Part shown: positions 10,290-22,571 of the stretch, in pieces
How positions within the stretch are numbered: the stretch's first letter is position 1
How the letters are laid out: each line of letters starts with the position of its first letter
From: Gonocerus acuteangulatus
Taxonomy: Eukaryota; Arthropoda; Insecta; Hemiptera; Coreidae
Direction of reading: 5' to 3'
DNA length: 64,000 nucleotides
Assembly: GCA_946811695.1 (NCBI GenBank)
Contig: OX328131.1
Location: forward strand, 9,415,152 to 9,479,151
Position numbers and translations under genes: made by a program
The notes under the pieces: generated by a model
What the model saw: the letters and a program-made list of their open reading frames with translations, nothing else
Told to the model about the DNA's origin: nothing
The model's database searches: none

Positions 10290-10830
10290 CAGTATAGGGC
10301 ATATTGTATTTGAATTAAGAATTACATTGTATTTGATTTACGATTACATTGTATTTGTAGTTCATAAATTAGAATTACATCAAGAAAAATAATTCAATTA
10401 AAACATTGTAATCCTGTAATGTAATTGAAGTACTAATTATGTATTCAAATATCAATTATTAAGAATTGTAATTCAATTATAACTCAAATACTTGAGTTTT
10501 TTTTCAAATAAATTTTTTATAACAGGGGCTAATGACCCTAGCTTTTCTTTTTAGCTAGGGTCATTAGCCCCTGTTATTGATACTTTCGGCCTTTTCAATT
10601 ACAAAAAAAAATTAATTCTTAATTTAAATACCATTTTAATTCAAAGTTACTCAACACTTATTTCAAATAACTACTTAATTCAAATACTTGAGTTCTATTT
10701 AATTCAAATACAGTTTATCCAAATTTAATTATTTTTCCGATTTCTGTAATTGATATCTTCAGGCTTTTCAATTACAATTAAAAAATGTAATTCATAATTC
10801 AAATATCATTTGAATTACATTGCAATTAAA
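10290..10830. repeat. AT-rich simple repeat block with a perfect 25-bp hairpin
   Basis: Variants of AATTACATTGTATTTGAATT recur throughout. At its centre 10519-10543 and 10553-10577 form a perfect 25-bp inverted repeat around a 9-nt loop. The GC-richer arms (CAGGGGCTAATGACCC) stand out from the surroundings. Confidence 0.7.
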
Positions 10831-10989
10831 ATTTACACAACACTGGTTCTGTCCCCAGCAGACCAAAGAGAGTAACTTTTTGTTGGATGAATTAAGAAAA
10901 AATAAATTTCACTAAATTGCTATGGTTATCTTTTCTTTTTTAAATATTCGTCTATAAATTTGTATGTTAAGTAAATCGCTCAAAAATGA

Positions 10990-11240
10990 CGGTAATTTAA
11001 ATTTTGTACTGAGTCTAGTCTCTGTCAGTATGTGCTTTATTGATAGGTGTGTATTGCAGTATGTACATGTCGGTCTGTCTTGTCATGTCGTAATGTAATG
11101 AGTGAGTCAGTCTTGAATGGCCAATCCTGAGACTGCATAAAATTACACCTGTTACTGGATGACCATTCCTGTACAGTCTGCTTGATTTCTCGAAGCTTGT
11201 TGTCAGTTGTGTTGTAGCAGAATTCTTGTCATTTGTCTGT
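10990..11240 (-). pseudogene. LINE C-terminal fragment
   Basis: The minus strand reads DRPTCTYCNTHLSIKHILTE preceded by a degenerate RNase H linker with stops. Same knuckle family as the copies at 1276, 3600 and 8050. Confidence 0.6.
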
Positions 11241-11514
11241 TATGCATACCACAAACCAACTCTATAAAATGAGATAGTAGATATAATTTTCATTATTCTT
11301 TGTTACTACTTGGAAAGGAAAGAGGTATGTAAAATATAAATAAATATATAGGAATAGAATGCAGAGAAATAGATGCAAAGGCGGAATAAAGCGTGGCGAA
11401 ACACCAAGAATGGCTGCAAATAATAACTTGAGCATTCCATCCGACGTTGCTAGATGAATAAAAGATGGACTGAATTGAAACAATCACTCCACTGATTTAT
11501 AGCAGACAAACCAA

Positions 11515-13985
11515 TTCTAGACATTGCAGAACCATACAACAGCAATCAAACAACAGCTGTATTAGCCGGGATAAGTATATCCTTCATAAGGCATCCTTGT
11601 ATTTATGATGCTTTGGAGGCGTAGTATGCGCAGTGTCTGAGGGTTATGCACAGTATACGCAGCTCCTGTGTTCTAGACATTGCAGAACCATACAACAGCA
11701 ATCAAACAACAGCTGTATTAGCCGGGATAAGTATATCCTTCATAAGGCATCCTTGTATTTATGATGGTTTGGAGGCGTAGTATGCGCAGCGTCTGACGGC
11801 TATGCAGGGTATGCGCAGCTCTTGAGTTCTAGACATTGCAGAAACATACAACAGAAATCAACCAACAGCTGTATTAGACGGGATAAGTATATCCTTCATA
11901 AGGCATCCTTGTATTTATGATGCTTTGGAGGCGTAGTATGCACAGACTCTGAGGGCTATGCACAGTATACGCAGCACCTCTGTTCTAGACATTGTAGAAC
12001 CATACAACAGCAATCAAACAACAGCTGTATTAGACGGGATAAGTATATCCTTCATAAGGCATCCTTGTATTTATGATGCTTTGGAGGCGTAGTATGCGCA
12101 GCGTCTGAGGGTTATGCACAGTATACGCAGCTCCTGTGTTCTAGACATTGCAGAACCATACAACAGCAATCAAACAACAGCTGTATTAGTCGGGATAAGT
12201 ATATCCTTCATAAGGCATCCTTGTATTTATGATGCTTTGGAGGCGTAGTATGCGCAGCGTCTGACGGCTATGCACAGTATACGCAGCTCCTGTGTTCTAG
12301 GCATTGCAGAACCATATAACAGCAATCAAACAACAGCTGTATTAGACGGGATAAGTATATCCTTCATAAGGCATCCTTGTATTTATGATGCTTTGGAGGC
12401 GTAGTATGCGCAGCGTCTGACGGCTATGCACAGTATACGCAGCTCCTGTGTTCTAGGCATTGCAGAACCATATAACAGCAATCAAACAACAGCTGTATTA
12501 GACGGGATAAGTATATCCTTCATAAGGCATCCTTGTATTTAGGATGCTTTGGAGGCGTAGTATGCACAGCGTCTGAGGGCTATGCACAGTATACGCAGCT
12601 CTTGTGTTCTAGACATTGCAGAACCATACAACAGCAATCAAACAACAGCTGTATTAGACGGGATAAGTATATCCTTCATAAGGCATCCGAGTATTCATGA
12701 TGCTTTGAAGGCGTAGGATGCGCAGTGTCTGAGGGTTATGCACAGTATACGCAGCTCCTGTGTTCTAGACATTGCAGAACCATACAACAGCAATCAAACA
12801 ACAACTGTATTAGTCGGGATAAGTATATCCTTCATAAGGCATCCTTGTATTTATGATGATTTGGAGGCGTAGTATGCGCAGCGTCTGACGGCTATGCACA
12901 GTATACGCAGCTCCTGTGTTCTAGGCATTGCAGAACCATATAACAGCAATCAAACAACAGCTGTATTAGACGGGATAAGTATATCCTTCACAAGGCATCC
13001 TAGTATTTATGATGCTTTGGAGGCGTAGTATGCACAGACTCTGAGGGCTATGCACAGTAAACGCAGCTCCTGTGTTCTAGGCATTGCAGAACCATACAAC
13101 AGCAATCAAACAACAGCTTTATTAGACGGGATAAGTATATCCTTCATAAGGCATCCTAGCATTTATGATGCTTTGGAGGCGTAGTATGCACAGACTCTGA
13201 GGGCTATGCACAGTATACGCAGCTCCTGTGTTCTAGACATTGTAGAACCATACAACAGCAATCAAACAACAGCTGTATTAGACGGGATAAGTATATCCTT
13301 CATAAGGCATCCTTGTATTTATGATGCTTTGGAGGCGTAGTATGCGCAGCGTCTGAGGGCTATGCACAGCATACGCAGCTCCTGTGTTCTAGACATTGTA
13401 GAACCATACAACAGCAATCAAACAACAGCTGTATTAGACGGGATAAGTATATCCTTCATAAGGCATCCTAGTATTTATGATGCTTTGGAGGCGTAGTATG
13501 CACAGACTCTGAGGGCTATGCACAGTATACGCAGCTCCTGTGTTCTAGACATTGTAGAACCATACAACAGCAATCAAACAACAGCTGTATTAGACGGGAT
13601 AAGTATATCCTTCATAAGGCATCCTTGTATTTATGATGCTTTGGAGGCGTAGTATGCGCAGCGTCTGAGGGCTATGCACAGTATACGCAGCTCCTGAGTT
13701 CTAGACATTGCAGAACCATACAACAACAATTAAACAACAGGTGTATTAGACGGGATAAGTATATCCTTCATAAGGCATCCTTGTATTTATGATGATTTGG
13801 AGGCGTAGTATGCGCAGCGTCTGACGGCTATGCACAGTATACGCAGCTCCTGTGTTCTAGGCATTGCAGAACCATACAACAGCAATCAAACAACAGCTGT
13901 ATTAGACGGGATAAGTATATCCTTCTTAAGGCATCCGAGTATTCATGATGCTTTGAAGGCGTAGGATGCGCAGTGTCTGAGGGCT
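11515..13985. repeat. 156-bp satellite array, about 16 units
   Basis: TTCTAGACATTGCAGAACC (or a close variant) recurs at 11515, 11671, 11827, 11983, 12139 and so on to 13855, exactly every 156 bp with no length change. Each unit carries a GGATAAGTATATCC inverted repeat and CAGTATACGCAGCTCCTG. Subtypes (GCGCAGCGTCTGACGG against CACAGACTCTGAGGG) alternate, which suggests higher-order copying. The last unit is truncated near 13985. Confidence 0.97.
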
Positions 13986-14425
13986 GTGCACAATTTCATA
14001 AGAAATTCCTGTGTTCGCGCAGCTCCTGTGTATTATTTACTGTTATCGCAGCTCTTGAGGGCTATGCACAATATATGCAGGTCCTACGTCCTATCCTTAG
14101 TATGCGCAATTAGCACCCCTTCGGCGTTCTGTACGCAGTATACGCAGCTCCTGCGTCCTATGCCTACTATGAGTAGCTCCTGCGTCCTATGCACAATTAG
14201 CTTAACTTCGGCGTTCTCTACACAGTATACGCAGCTCTTGCGATCTATGCTTAGTATGCGTAGCACCAAAGTTCTATGCACAGTTAGCACACCTGCGGCC
14301 ATTTTGTGACAGTATACGCAGCTCCTTCGTCCTGCCTGCGTTCTATGTACAGTCAGCATGCCTTCGACGTCCACTAGACAGTCTACGCAGCTCCTGCGTC
14401 CTTTGCACAGTATACGTACATTCTC
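13986..14425. repeat. Degenerate short-period extension of the 156-bp satellite
   Basis: Variants of CAGTATACGCAGCTCCTGCG and TATGCACAGTTAGCAC recur every 35-75 bp. They derive from the end of the 156-bp unit. Open frames on both strands here are repeat-derived. Confidence 0.75.
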
Positions 14426-14739
14426 CTGTATTTAAACCATAGCCAACGATCCGTACATTATTCGTAAGTAGTCTTCCTGAAACTGAAGCTGTACCAATGA
14501 AAAGAGACATAAAGCTACAAAATAAGAGATCTGATCCAATAAAAGAAAATATTAAAGGAAAGACATTTATTATTCTGGGCGCAAAACTTCTCGACGATTC
14601 TACTTTATTTCGGAAGAATCATATAAAGCCCCGTTACTCTGAATGATTCCATTGCCCTACATGATTCATGTTATAGCAATCGATCCTATAAACACTCGAT
14701 ATTTATCGATACTCCATTCTCTGAGTAAATAAGTAGGGT

Positions 14740-14990
14740 TGTATTGAAATGTGAATCCGTTTCTCGTTAAACTTTACGGGGATTGAAATATTACTCACCG
14801 TTTCCTTTCTCGCTCCGTAGGGGGGAAACCCGCTGAAGGCTTTGACCTCATGATGCAGTCCGGAAGTACGGACTAGAAAAGTCAAAGTATCAGAGCCCAA
14901 ACATCATGAAACTTTGTACAAAAATCCTTCTTCTAATTTGAATGATGGAGTTCGTTAAACAGCAGAATCCGTCCACTCTGTTTTGGGGGT
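14740..14990 (-). mobile_element. TIR-B family DNA-repeat fragment
   Basis: Contains GGGGGGAAACCCGCTGAAGG, TTGACCTCATGATGCA and CGGAAGTACGGACTAGAAAA, shared with copies at 24.2, 45.96, 48.4, 51.8, 52.9 and 59.95 kb. Non-coding. Confidence 0.6.
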
Positions 14991-15118
14991 GGGGAAAAAA
15001 TTCTTGTGGAAATTGCTAAAATAGTTAATTAACATATTCATAGAAGTCCACGGAGAAGAGAAGATAGTGGTAGATAAGAAGTCTGCCTTTTGATTGGTTG
15101 TGAATCATGACGTCATAG

Positions 15119-15860
15119 ATCCTTGAAGCTAGTTTGTCCTAGACTAGATTATTATCCTCCTTGGTATCTATTCTCCCCTACTACCTCCTTGGTAGAGTTT
15201 GTAACCTCATCGTGGAATCGAAGCATCCATAGAAATAGAGAAGGCAGAGGTCATAGATCCTTGAAGCTAGTTTGTCCTAGAATAGATTATTATCCTCCTT
15301 GGTATCTATTCTCCCCTACTTCCTCCTTGGTAGAGTTTGTAACCTCATCGTGGAATCGAAGCATCCATAGAAATAGAGAAGGCAGAGGTTATAGATCCTT
15401 GAAGCTAGTTTGTCCTAGACTAGATTATTATCCTCCTTGGTATCTATTCTCCCCTACTACCTCCATGGCGGTGTTTGTAACCTCATCCTGGAATCGAAGC
15501 ACCCATAGAGGTAGAGAAGGCAGAGGTAGATGATAGAAAGTCTGCCTTCTCATTAGCAGTGAATCATGACGTCATTCATCCTTGAAGCTAGTTTGTCCTA
15601 GACTAGATTATTATCCTCCTTGTTATCTATTCTCCCCTACTACCTCCATGGCGGTGTTTGTAACCTCATCCTGGAATCGAAGCACCCATAGAGGTAGAGA
15701 AGGCAGAGGTAGATGATAGAAAGTCTGCCTTCTCATTAGCTGTGAATCATGACGTCATACATCCTTGAAGCTAGTTTGTCCTAGTCTAGATTAATATCCT
15801 CCTTGGTATCTATTCTCCCCTACTACCTCCTTGGTAGAGTTTGTAACCTCATCGCGGAAT
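15119..15860 (+). repeat. 138/183-bp tandem repeat
   Basis: CCTTGAAGCTAGTTTGTCC starts units at 15121, 15259, 15397, 15580 and 15763. The first two spacings are 138 bp and the next two 183 bp. The difference is a 45-bp segment (GTCTGCCTTCTCATTAGC... GACGTCAT) that also precedes the first unit. The in-frame 46-residue repeats seen on translation follow from 138 being divisible by three. Confidence 0.95.
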
Positions 15861-17135
15861 CACCACGTCTCTAGGAAGTGAGAGCCATTACCCTTGAACC
15901 AAGAAACTCGCCCACCGCTCAGATAACCTTACAAGCTTTAATACTTATTCAAATATGTATCGCTCGGAAAATGTTGCAATTTAAAACTGGAATATAAGTG
16001 GTTTCTAAGTAGCAATATATATAAATATATCTGTATACTATATGTACCCCTGTTTTTAAGCTCCCTCCGACTGACTTTACAATAAAAACTGTTTTGCATG
16101 TATGTGTCTGCTTGTTTGATAATACCGCAATCCATTGAATTATTTTAACTTTTGCCTTACTTAAAGTTTCTGAATTATGCCATTGTATTTTTATATTTCT
16201 TTATTAGTTGTGTAGTGTGTAAGTTTATTGTTCACCAATAATTTATCCTATTTTATCTAACAAGTTTCGATTATTATAATTAATAGTGTTGTTTCATAAG
16301 CCGTAAAAGAAGTGAGACAGAACTTTTTAAGCAAATAGATTTATAATATAATTTGAAATAAAATTGCGTTTTCTGTTGTTGTTTTTTCACTAATTTCATG
16401 CAAATTATGAAGAAAATTTTGTCGACAGTATAAAAACTTTTGGTCGTTTTTCACCAAAACGTTGATATTTCAAGTTGATTTACTGCGAAAAAGTTTATTT
16501 TTTGTCCAAAATTTAGGTCAGGATGCGGACTTGGTAGGTAATTGAAGGTTAGGTGGTAGACATTCCAACCTCTGTACGAACAAGATCAATGATGAAAGCC
16601 CAGCGAAAAAGTTAGGTTTTCATGTTTGTCAGTCCTAAAAAGCAAACATTTCTCTCCTCAGATCATACAATTATAGTAAAGGAAAAATAGGGAAGCGTTC
16701 GAAAATAAAAATCAAAAGAAGCTCCTAATAAAATAAAACAAGAAATGCTACCAGTTAAAAAACCTTTATCACCAATGATAGCCTGATATTCCGGGCAATA
16801 ATTTTCCACTTTATAACCCTTGAACAAATTAATAAATAAAAAAAAACCGCAGACGTAAATACAGTTAATAATATCTGATAAAATTGTTATCAGTGCGTTA
16901 TCTACAGGAACGTAACACCAACCGGGTGATAGTCCCATTCATGGTGTATGGTTCAGCTAATGACTTTATGAATGGAAGGTTTCATTCAGGCCTGCAACTA
17001 GGATTATTTTAATTGTGAATGAATTAATTGAATGAATTTTACTTCGGTAAACTATGCACCTTTTGTGGTCAAAATCAAAGTCATTTTCTCCAATTTATGA
17101 ATAAAAAATAAATAAATATTGTCTTTAGAAAAAAT
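15861..17135. other. No gene supported
   Basis: AT-rich. A 91-codon minus-strand frame at 16663-16938 has hydrophobic segments and PEYQAIIGDKGF, but no recognised family or splice signals. It may be chance or an old transposon piece. Confidence 0.3.
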
Positions 17136-17139
17136 AAAA

Positions 17140-17245
17140 TGCATCGGCCTTATCCTGGCTAGAAAAGGGTGGTAACCTATAGATAACCCGTCCCAACATT
17201 CTTAGTTAATAATAGTGGACGTTAAAATTTAAAGAAATAAATAGT
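17140..17245 (+). mobile_element. 5'-truncated SINE tail (shared-body family)
   Basis: GGCCTTATCCTGGCTAGAAA, GGGTGGTAACCTATAGATAA and GTGGACGTTAAAATTTAAAG match the body and tail of the tRNA-headed SINE at 28003-28190. The head is missing. Confidence 0.65.
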
Positions 17246-17446
17246 CTTAACTAAGATATTTAAATTTTGGTGGTTTTTGTACTATGGTTGTAAAACAGAG
17301 ATCCTGATAATTTTTTTTTTTTTTTTTTTTTTTTTGGCTTTATTGAAATTTACAACCTGTACAGAGAACAACATGTAAATAGTACTGTAATGATCTATAA
17401 CTCATGGATACATAGGAGGGGAGAATACAACCATTGTTGAACTCCC

Positions 17447-17480
<34 letters not shown>

Positions 17481-17659
17481 AAAAAGATGTAGTAATGTTT
17501 GGCTCTTTTTCTGTGTTTACAATTGATCACTAGTTTAAGAAACAATTTATTTACAATATATACAACATATATGTATGTATACATACATCCATGTGCATGC
17601 ATTCACACACATTTACAAGAAAAAAAAATATAAAAAAATAAATAAATAAATAAAAATAG

Positions 17660-18145
17660 AAAATAAAAAAAAATAAATAAGAACAAATACAAGGAACAAA
17701 TACAGTGAGTATGAAAGTTATGTTATAATGGAGACGACGTGGAGGAACATCAGGGATTGTATCAGAGGAGAGGAGATTTCCAAGAGGATTCGGATGAGCA
17801 GAGAGTTTGGTGTGGAATTTTAGGAATCGGGATTGGCTAGTTCTTGTACGGTTGGGATTTGTAGGTCTCGATGGATAGTAGAATTAGAAACATAAAAAGG
17901 AGCATCAAGGATTGTACGGAGGAGTTTTGATTGGAAGCGCTGTATTATATTGATATTTGATGGTTTCGCTGTTCCCCACAATTCAATACCGTAGGTCCAG
18001 ATTGGTAGTATGATAGCCTTGTAAATTGGTGGTTTGTTATTGATGGTCAGTTTTGATTTGGGCCTGAGTAGTCGTCGAAGTAGTTTGATAAATTTAAGAA
18101 TTTTTTTAGGATGTCGAAGCCAGTTTTGTAATCGCTTATTAGAGC
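17660..18145 (-). pseudogene. Jockey-like LINE reverse transcriptase C-terminal fragment
   Basis: The minus strand reads KRLQNWLRHPKKILKFIKLL, then NKPPIYKAIILPIWTYGIEL, WGTAKPSNINIIQRFQSKLL, then RTILDAPFYVSNSTIHRDLQ and IPTVQE, with a stop near 17830. Further HPNPLGNLLSSDTIPDVPPR lies in a shifted frame. The IWTYGIELWG and IQRFQ blocks are the RT thumb of Jockey-clade LINEs. A long A-rich/T-rich tail lies at 17310-17700. Confidence 0.85.
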
Positions 18146-18149
18146 TAGT

Positions 18150-18520
18150 TTATCCACTGATGAAACGTGAAACTGAAGCAATATGAAACCGATTTAACGA
18201 ATTTCATGATACCCCTTTCATGAAATCAATGAAACTAAAGTTTCATGAAATCAATGAAACTAAAGTTTCATGAAACTGTGTGCACCAACCTATGGTTTTC
18301 TATCTATCAGTTGCAAGCAACTTGAGTTTCATGTTTCACGAAACCAGTTTCTTCAGTGTGCACCGAGCCTAACGTTTCGTCAAACTCTGTATGCACTAAC
18401 CTATGGTTTACTATCTATGCGTTGCAAGCAATTTGAGTTTCATGTTTCACGAAACCAATTTCATGAAACCCCAGTTTCTTCAGTGTACACTGGGTTTCAC
18501 CAGGGATATTTTTACTCGTG
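18150..18520. repeat. TTTCATGAAAC-rich duplicated repeat (MITE-like)
   Basis: A segment of about 115 bp (CACCAACCTATGGTTTTCTA ... TTTCATGTTTCACGAAACCA ... TTCAGTGTGCAC) is present twice in a row. Palindromic TTTCATGAAA and GTTTCACGAAAC motifs recur. Open frames across it lack family similarity. Confidence 0.6.
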
Positions 18521-19469
18521 TTTATGTTCTTCAGGAAAAACCAAAACAAACTTTAACTGTTTTTATTCTAAGCTATCCAAATGACACTAGGGGTAAGAAC
18601 GGAAAGACACTAAGATGATACAGTTCCTGCGAATCGAACTTTTTTCAATGAATGTATTGTATCGTGGAGTTTTGTTACAATTGTACAATACAAACGCTGA
18701 AAATGCCTACCAGGATATAAATGACAGCGAAGAGTTTCCTAATCTGCCAGAACTCCCAGATCCTATATAGAATCAGGGATTAGGGTTTTCATCAGATTCT
18801 CCTTTCTCTCCCCACCCTCCAGAGAGATTTCCACCAGGGTGTGGCCAGGAAAACCCTATCTCGCTAAAACATGCTCATTGAAAAGCCCTGTCTTTCTAAT
18901 AGGCTTAAGCTAACACCCCTCAATGTCACTATTGTTTTACATCCCTTAATAACTTAATCTCCTTATACTAAATCTGACAGAAGACCTCTAAAAAATACAT
19001 ATTATTATTAATATTTTGAGGAGGGATAGGTTCTCTTCTAAAACTTATATTTAAGTTTAAGGAGTTATATTTACCAACATGAAATTTAATTGTTTTAAAA
19101 ATAACATGACACGATCATGTTTCAATCGAAATGAAAATTTGCCCCTTTGTAAAAAGCACAAATGCATAGGCGTTTTAAAATTTATGGCCGTCATTAACCC
19201 CTACGGGGCGGAAACCCGCAATATTTTAGATGCCCGTGGAGAAGAGCCCGTGCCACGTTGCTGGTTCCGCAGAGAGAGCTGAGACTCCGCAGTCCATCTC
19301 TTGTAATTTCCTTAATACGCTTTATTTATTTAAAAGTTTTCCGTCAACATTTTGTCATTCTGGTATTAGGACCAGTCAACGATAGGCTTAAAACATTTTT
19401 GTTTACTTTCTATTTGATTTCATCAAGACATGCAACTTTAAACCAAGAACTTTATCCTTCAAAAATGAC
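18521..19469. other. No gene seen; TIR-B end fragments
   Basis: 18590-18645 (TAAGAACGGAAAG, CAGTTCCTGCGAATCG) and 19195-19290 (CCTACGGGGCGGAAACCCGC) resemble parts of the TIR-B family. No coding signal. Confidence 0.4.
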
Positions 19470-19760
19470 AGCGATACTGTTATGAAACAACAGAAAACAA
19501 ACTGAGGGAAATTAAAAGCACAGTCTGTGAATGGCCATCGAGCCAGAGAGGCACAAGAAGGGAAGAAATGATTCTTTGTCGACTAAGAATAGGACACTCT
19601 CGACTTACTCACTCACACCTTATGACGAAACAAGACACACCTATCTGCCAATATTCCAACATAAACCTGACCATAAAACACTTACTAGCGGAATGCAGAC
19701 TAAGGCAAAACTTTGACATGCCTGATAACTTGACTGACTTACTCAGGGACGAGAGCTAAT
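19470..19760 (+). pseudogene. LINE C-terminal fragment
   Basis: The plus strand reads EEMILCRLRIGHSRLTHSHL, then [20 protein letters not shown] and MPDNLTDLLRDES before a stop. Same post-RNase H knuckle as the other LINE copies, with the first Cys pair partly lost. Confidence 0.75.
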
Positions 19761-20063
19761 ATATATAAAACACATTAGACTTATTCAAACAAACCAGAAT
19801 ATATGACAAACCCTAAATGAAATTGAACCCTCAATATAATCCCCAAAATAACTTAAACTTATAATAGACTGATTGGAAAATTAATATGTATATATTTTGA
19901 ATTGTAATAATATATTTTTTTTAACATTGAAAATAGGTAAATTGTTAAGTTAATTATAAATATGAATTATAACCTTGCGTTAAAACTACATCAGATTTAA
20001 AGCTCTGTACTTTGTATGTTAAAGTATATTTACAGTATATTTCTGTAAAACCATCTAAGATGA

Positions 20064-21204
20064 TCTATCAGCTATCAATGTAAATCATACCATATGTAAA
20101 GCTCTTGTCGCCAAAGCTCCCAAGTGTCTCAATAAATATTATAATAATTATTTCATTTTAAAGCGAATAAATAGCCTTGTCTGGAAACTGGCTATCAGCT
20201 ATCAATGTAAATCATACCATATGTAAAGCTCTTGTCGCCGAAGCTCCCAAGTGTCTCAATAAATATAATAATAATTATTTCATTTTGAAGCGAATAAATA
20301 GCCTTGTCTGGAAACTGGCTATCAGCTATCAATGTAAATCATACCATATGTAAAGCTCTTGTCGCCGAAGCTCCCAAGTGTCTCAATAAATATAATAATA
20401 ATTATTTCATTTTAAACCGAATAAATAACCTTGTCTGGAAACTGGCTATCAGCTATCAATGTAAATCATACCATATGTAAAGCTCTTGTCGCCAAAGCTC
20501 CCAAGTCTCTCAATAAATATAATAATTAATTCATTTTAAAGCGAATAAATAGCCTTGTCTGGAAACTGGCTATCAGCTATCAATGTAAATCATACCATAT
20601 GTAAAGCTCTTGTCGCCAAAGCTCCCAAGTCTCTCAATAAATATAATAATAATTATTTCATTTTAAAGCGAATAAATAGCCTTGTCTGGAAACTGGCTAT
20701 CAGCTATCAATGTAAATCATACCATATGTAAAGCTCTTGTCGCCAAAGCTCCCAAGTGTCTCAATAAATATAATAATAATTATTTCATTTTAAAGCGAAT
20801 AAATAACCTTGTCTGGAAACTGGCTATCAGCTATCAATGTAAATCATACCATATGTAAAGCTCTTGTCGCCAAAGCTCCCAAATGTCTCAATAAATATAA
20901 TAATAATTAATTAATTTTAAAGCGAATAAATAGCCTTGTCTGGAAACTGGCTATCAGCTATCAATGTAAATCATACCATATGTAAAGCTCTTGTAGCCAA
21001 AGCTCCCAAATGTCTCAATAAATATAATAATAATTATTTCATTTTAAAGCGAATAAATAGCCTTGTCTGGAAACTGGCTATCAGCTATCAATGTAAATCA
21101 TACCATATGTAAAGCTCTTGTCGCCAAAGCTCCCAAGTGCCTCAATAAATATTATAATAATTATTTCATTTTAAAGCGAATAAATAACCTTGTCTGGAAA
21201 CTGG
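20064..21204. repeat. 127-bp satellite array, nine units
   Basis: GCTATCAGCTATCAATGTAA recurs at 20191, 20318, 20445, 20569, 20696, 20823, 20950 and 21077, with edge units at 20064 and 21204. The period is 127 bp, with one 124-bp unit. Units include GCTCTTGTCGCCAAAGCTCC and CAATAAATATAATAATAATT. The array abuts a (TA)n tract at 21239-21299. Confidence 0.97.
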
Positions 21205-21231
21205 CTATCATACAACGATGCAGTTATAAAA

Positions 21232-21238
<7 letters not shown>

Positions 21239-21299
<61 letters not shown>
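21239..21299. repeat. (TA)n microsatellite
   Basis: About 30 uninterrupted TA units. Long open frames crossing it are artefacts. Confidence 0.95.
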
Positions 21300-21301
<2 letters not shown>

Positions 21302-22475
21302 TTGGCCCAGTAGTTTGCTCTACTGGACGAGGGTTTAGTGCTGAAATGGAGTATATTGTTAGTATTTATAACAAGGAGGGATGGTGACGGCTCTATAGCT
21401 AGGGGCTTTAGGACTTGGTGGGTATAAACCCAAGGATAACCCAAGGAGGCTTAGCTTGTTACTAGCGAAGAAAATGCTGATAAAATATATTTTTTTAACC
21501 GAAATATTCATTTTAAGTTTTTTTTTTTTTAGGTAGACATATGCAGTTTTAGCACTTTCCGAAGGAACTAGCTTATAAAAGGTTGCACATGTGGAAGAAT
21601 TTTAGCGGGCTCCCCCCCCCCCGGGTAGGGCGGAAACTCGCTTATAACGTCGACCCGATGAAGTGCCGGCTAAACGGTGATAACTTTGTAATTATATATA
21701 TATATTTGGCTGTTCGCTCTTTCACAGGCTCAAAAATGGTCCAGTTTTAACGAAATTTGTTGGAAAAATTCATCCAAGCTAAAATGTTTAAATTTTAGTT
21801 ACGTTTGGAGTTAAGGAAGGATCAGAATAAAATATTTTACTAATAGACAAGAAAGATTTTGAGAACTTCGTATTTTTAATTAATATCTCGAAAACAGTTG
21901 GGAAATCGATGTATGTGGATGTAGACTATTCGAAAGGTTACTAAATTACCTATAAAAAAGTTTCTCAAGAAATTTTTTATTAGGCGTTATAAATTGGAGA
22001 AAGGGCCCCTCACTCCCCTTCCTTAATCACATCGCCGATTCTATCTACAGACTTACTTCAAAGTAATTACAACACAGACAATTACAGCTGACATCATTGT
22101 GAAAACACCATTAAACTCTACTGGCATTAATGACCAAAAAGGTTGACACGCCTTAAATCCAACGAAAAAAAATGGAGAAATATGTGCTTAAAACTTGAAA
22201 TGTTTAGTTTTGGCGTTTTGAATGGATTATGTTGTTGTTTAATTGGTTCTTGTTTTGTTTTGGCGTTTTGAATGGATTATGTTGCTGTTTAATTGGTTCT
22301 TGTTTTGTTTTAAATTGAATTTATCTGTAAAATTGGTATTGTAGTAAAAGAAGGCAAGAAAATGAGAAATGGTAATAATTTTTTCCTAGAGCGAATCTTG
22401 ATAAGGCCACGAAGTAATTTTCCATGTCAGGTAGTAAGGTAGGTACCCTTGTCGTCAGAGACGTATCTGGAGCAG
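21300..22475. other. TIR-B/TIR-C repeat fragments, no gene
   Basis: 21540-21600 resembles the TIR-C end (TTTAGCACTTTCCGAAGG). 21615-21850 resembles TIR-B internal sequence (GGCTGTTCGCTCTTTCACAG). 22200-22310 has a 60-bp direct duplication (GGCGTTTTGAATGGATTATG). No coding signal. Confidence 0.5.
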
Positions 22476-22571
22476 TAAAAAGTCCGACTCGCAGGAACTG
22501 CCTCATCTTAGCGCGGTTCCGTTCTTATCCCTAGTCTAATTTCGAAAGATTAAAATAGAAGCAGTTATTAT

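Noticed and set aside
11515..13985. CRISPR-like array
   Set aside because: The whole 156-bp unit is repeated without unique spacers in a eukaryotic context, so it is satellite DNA.
16663..16938. Small membrane protein on the minus strand
   Set aside because: No family recognised, no splice or promoter context, composition typical of AT-rich chance frames.
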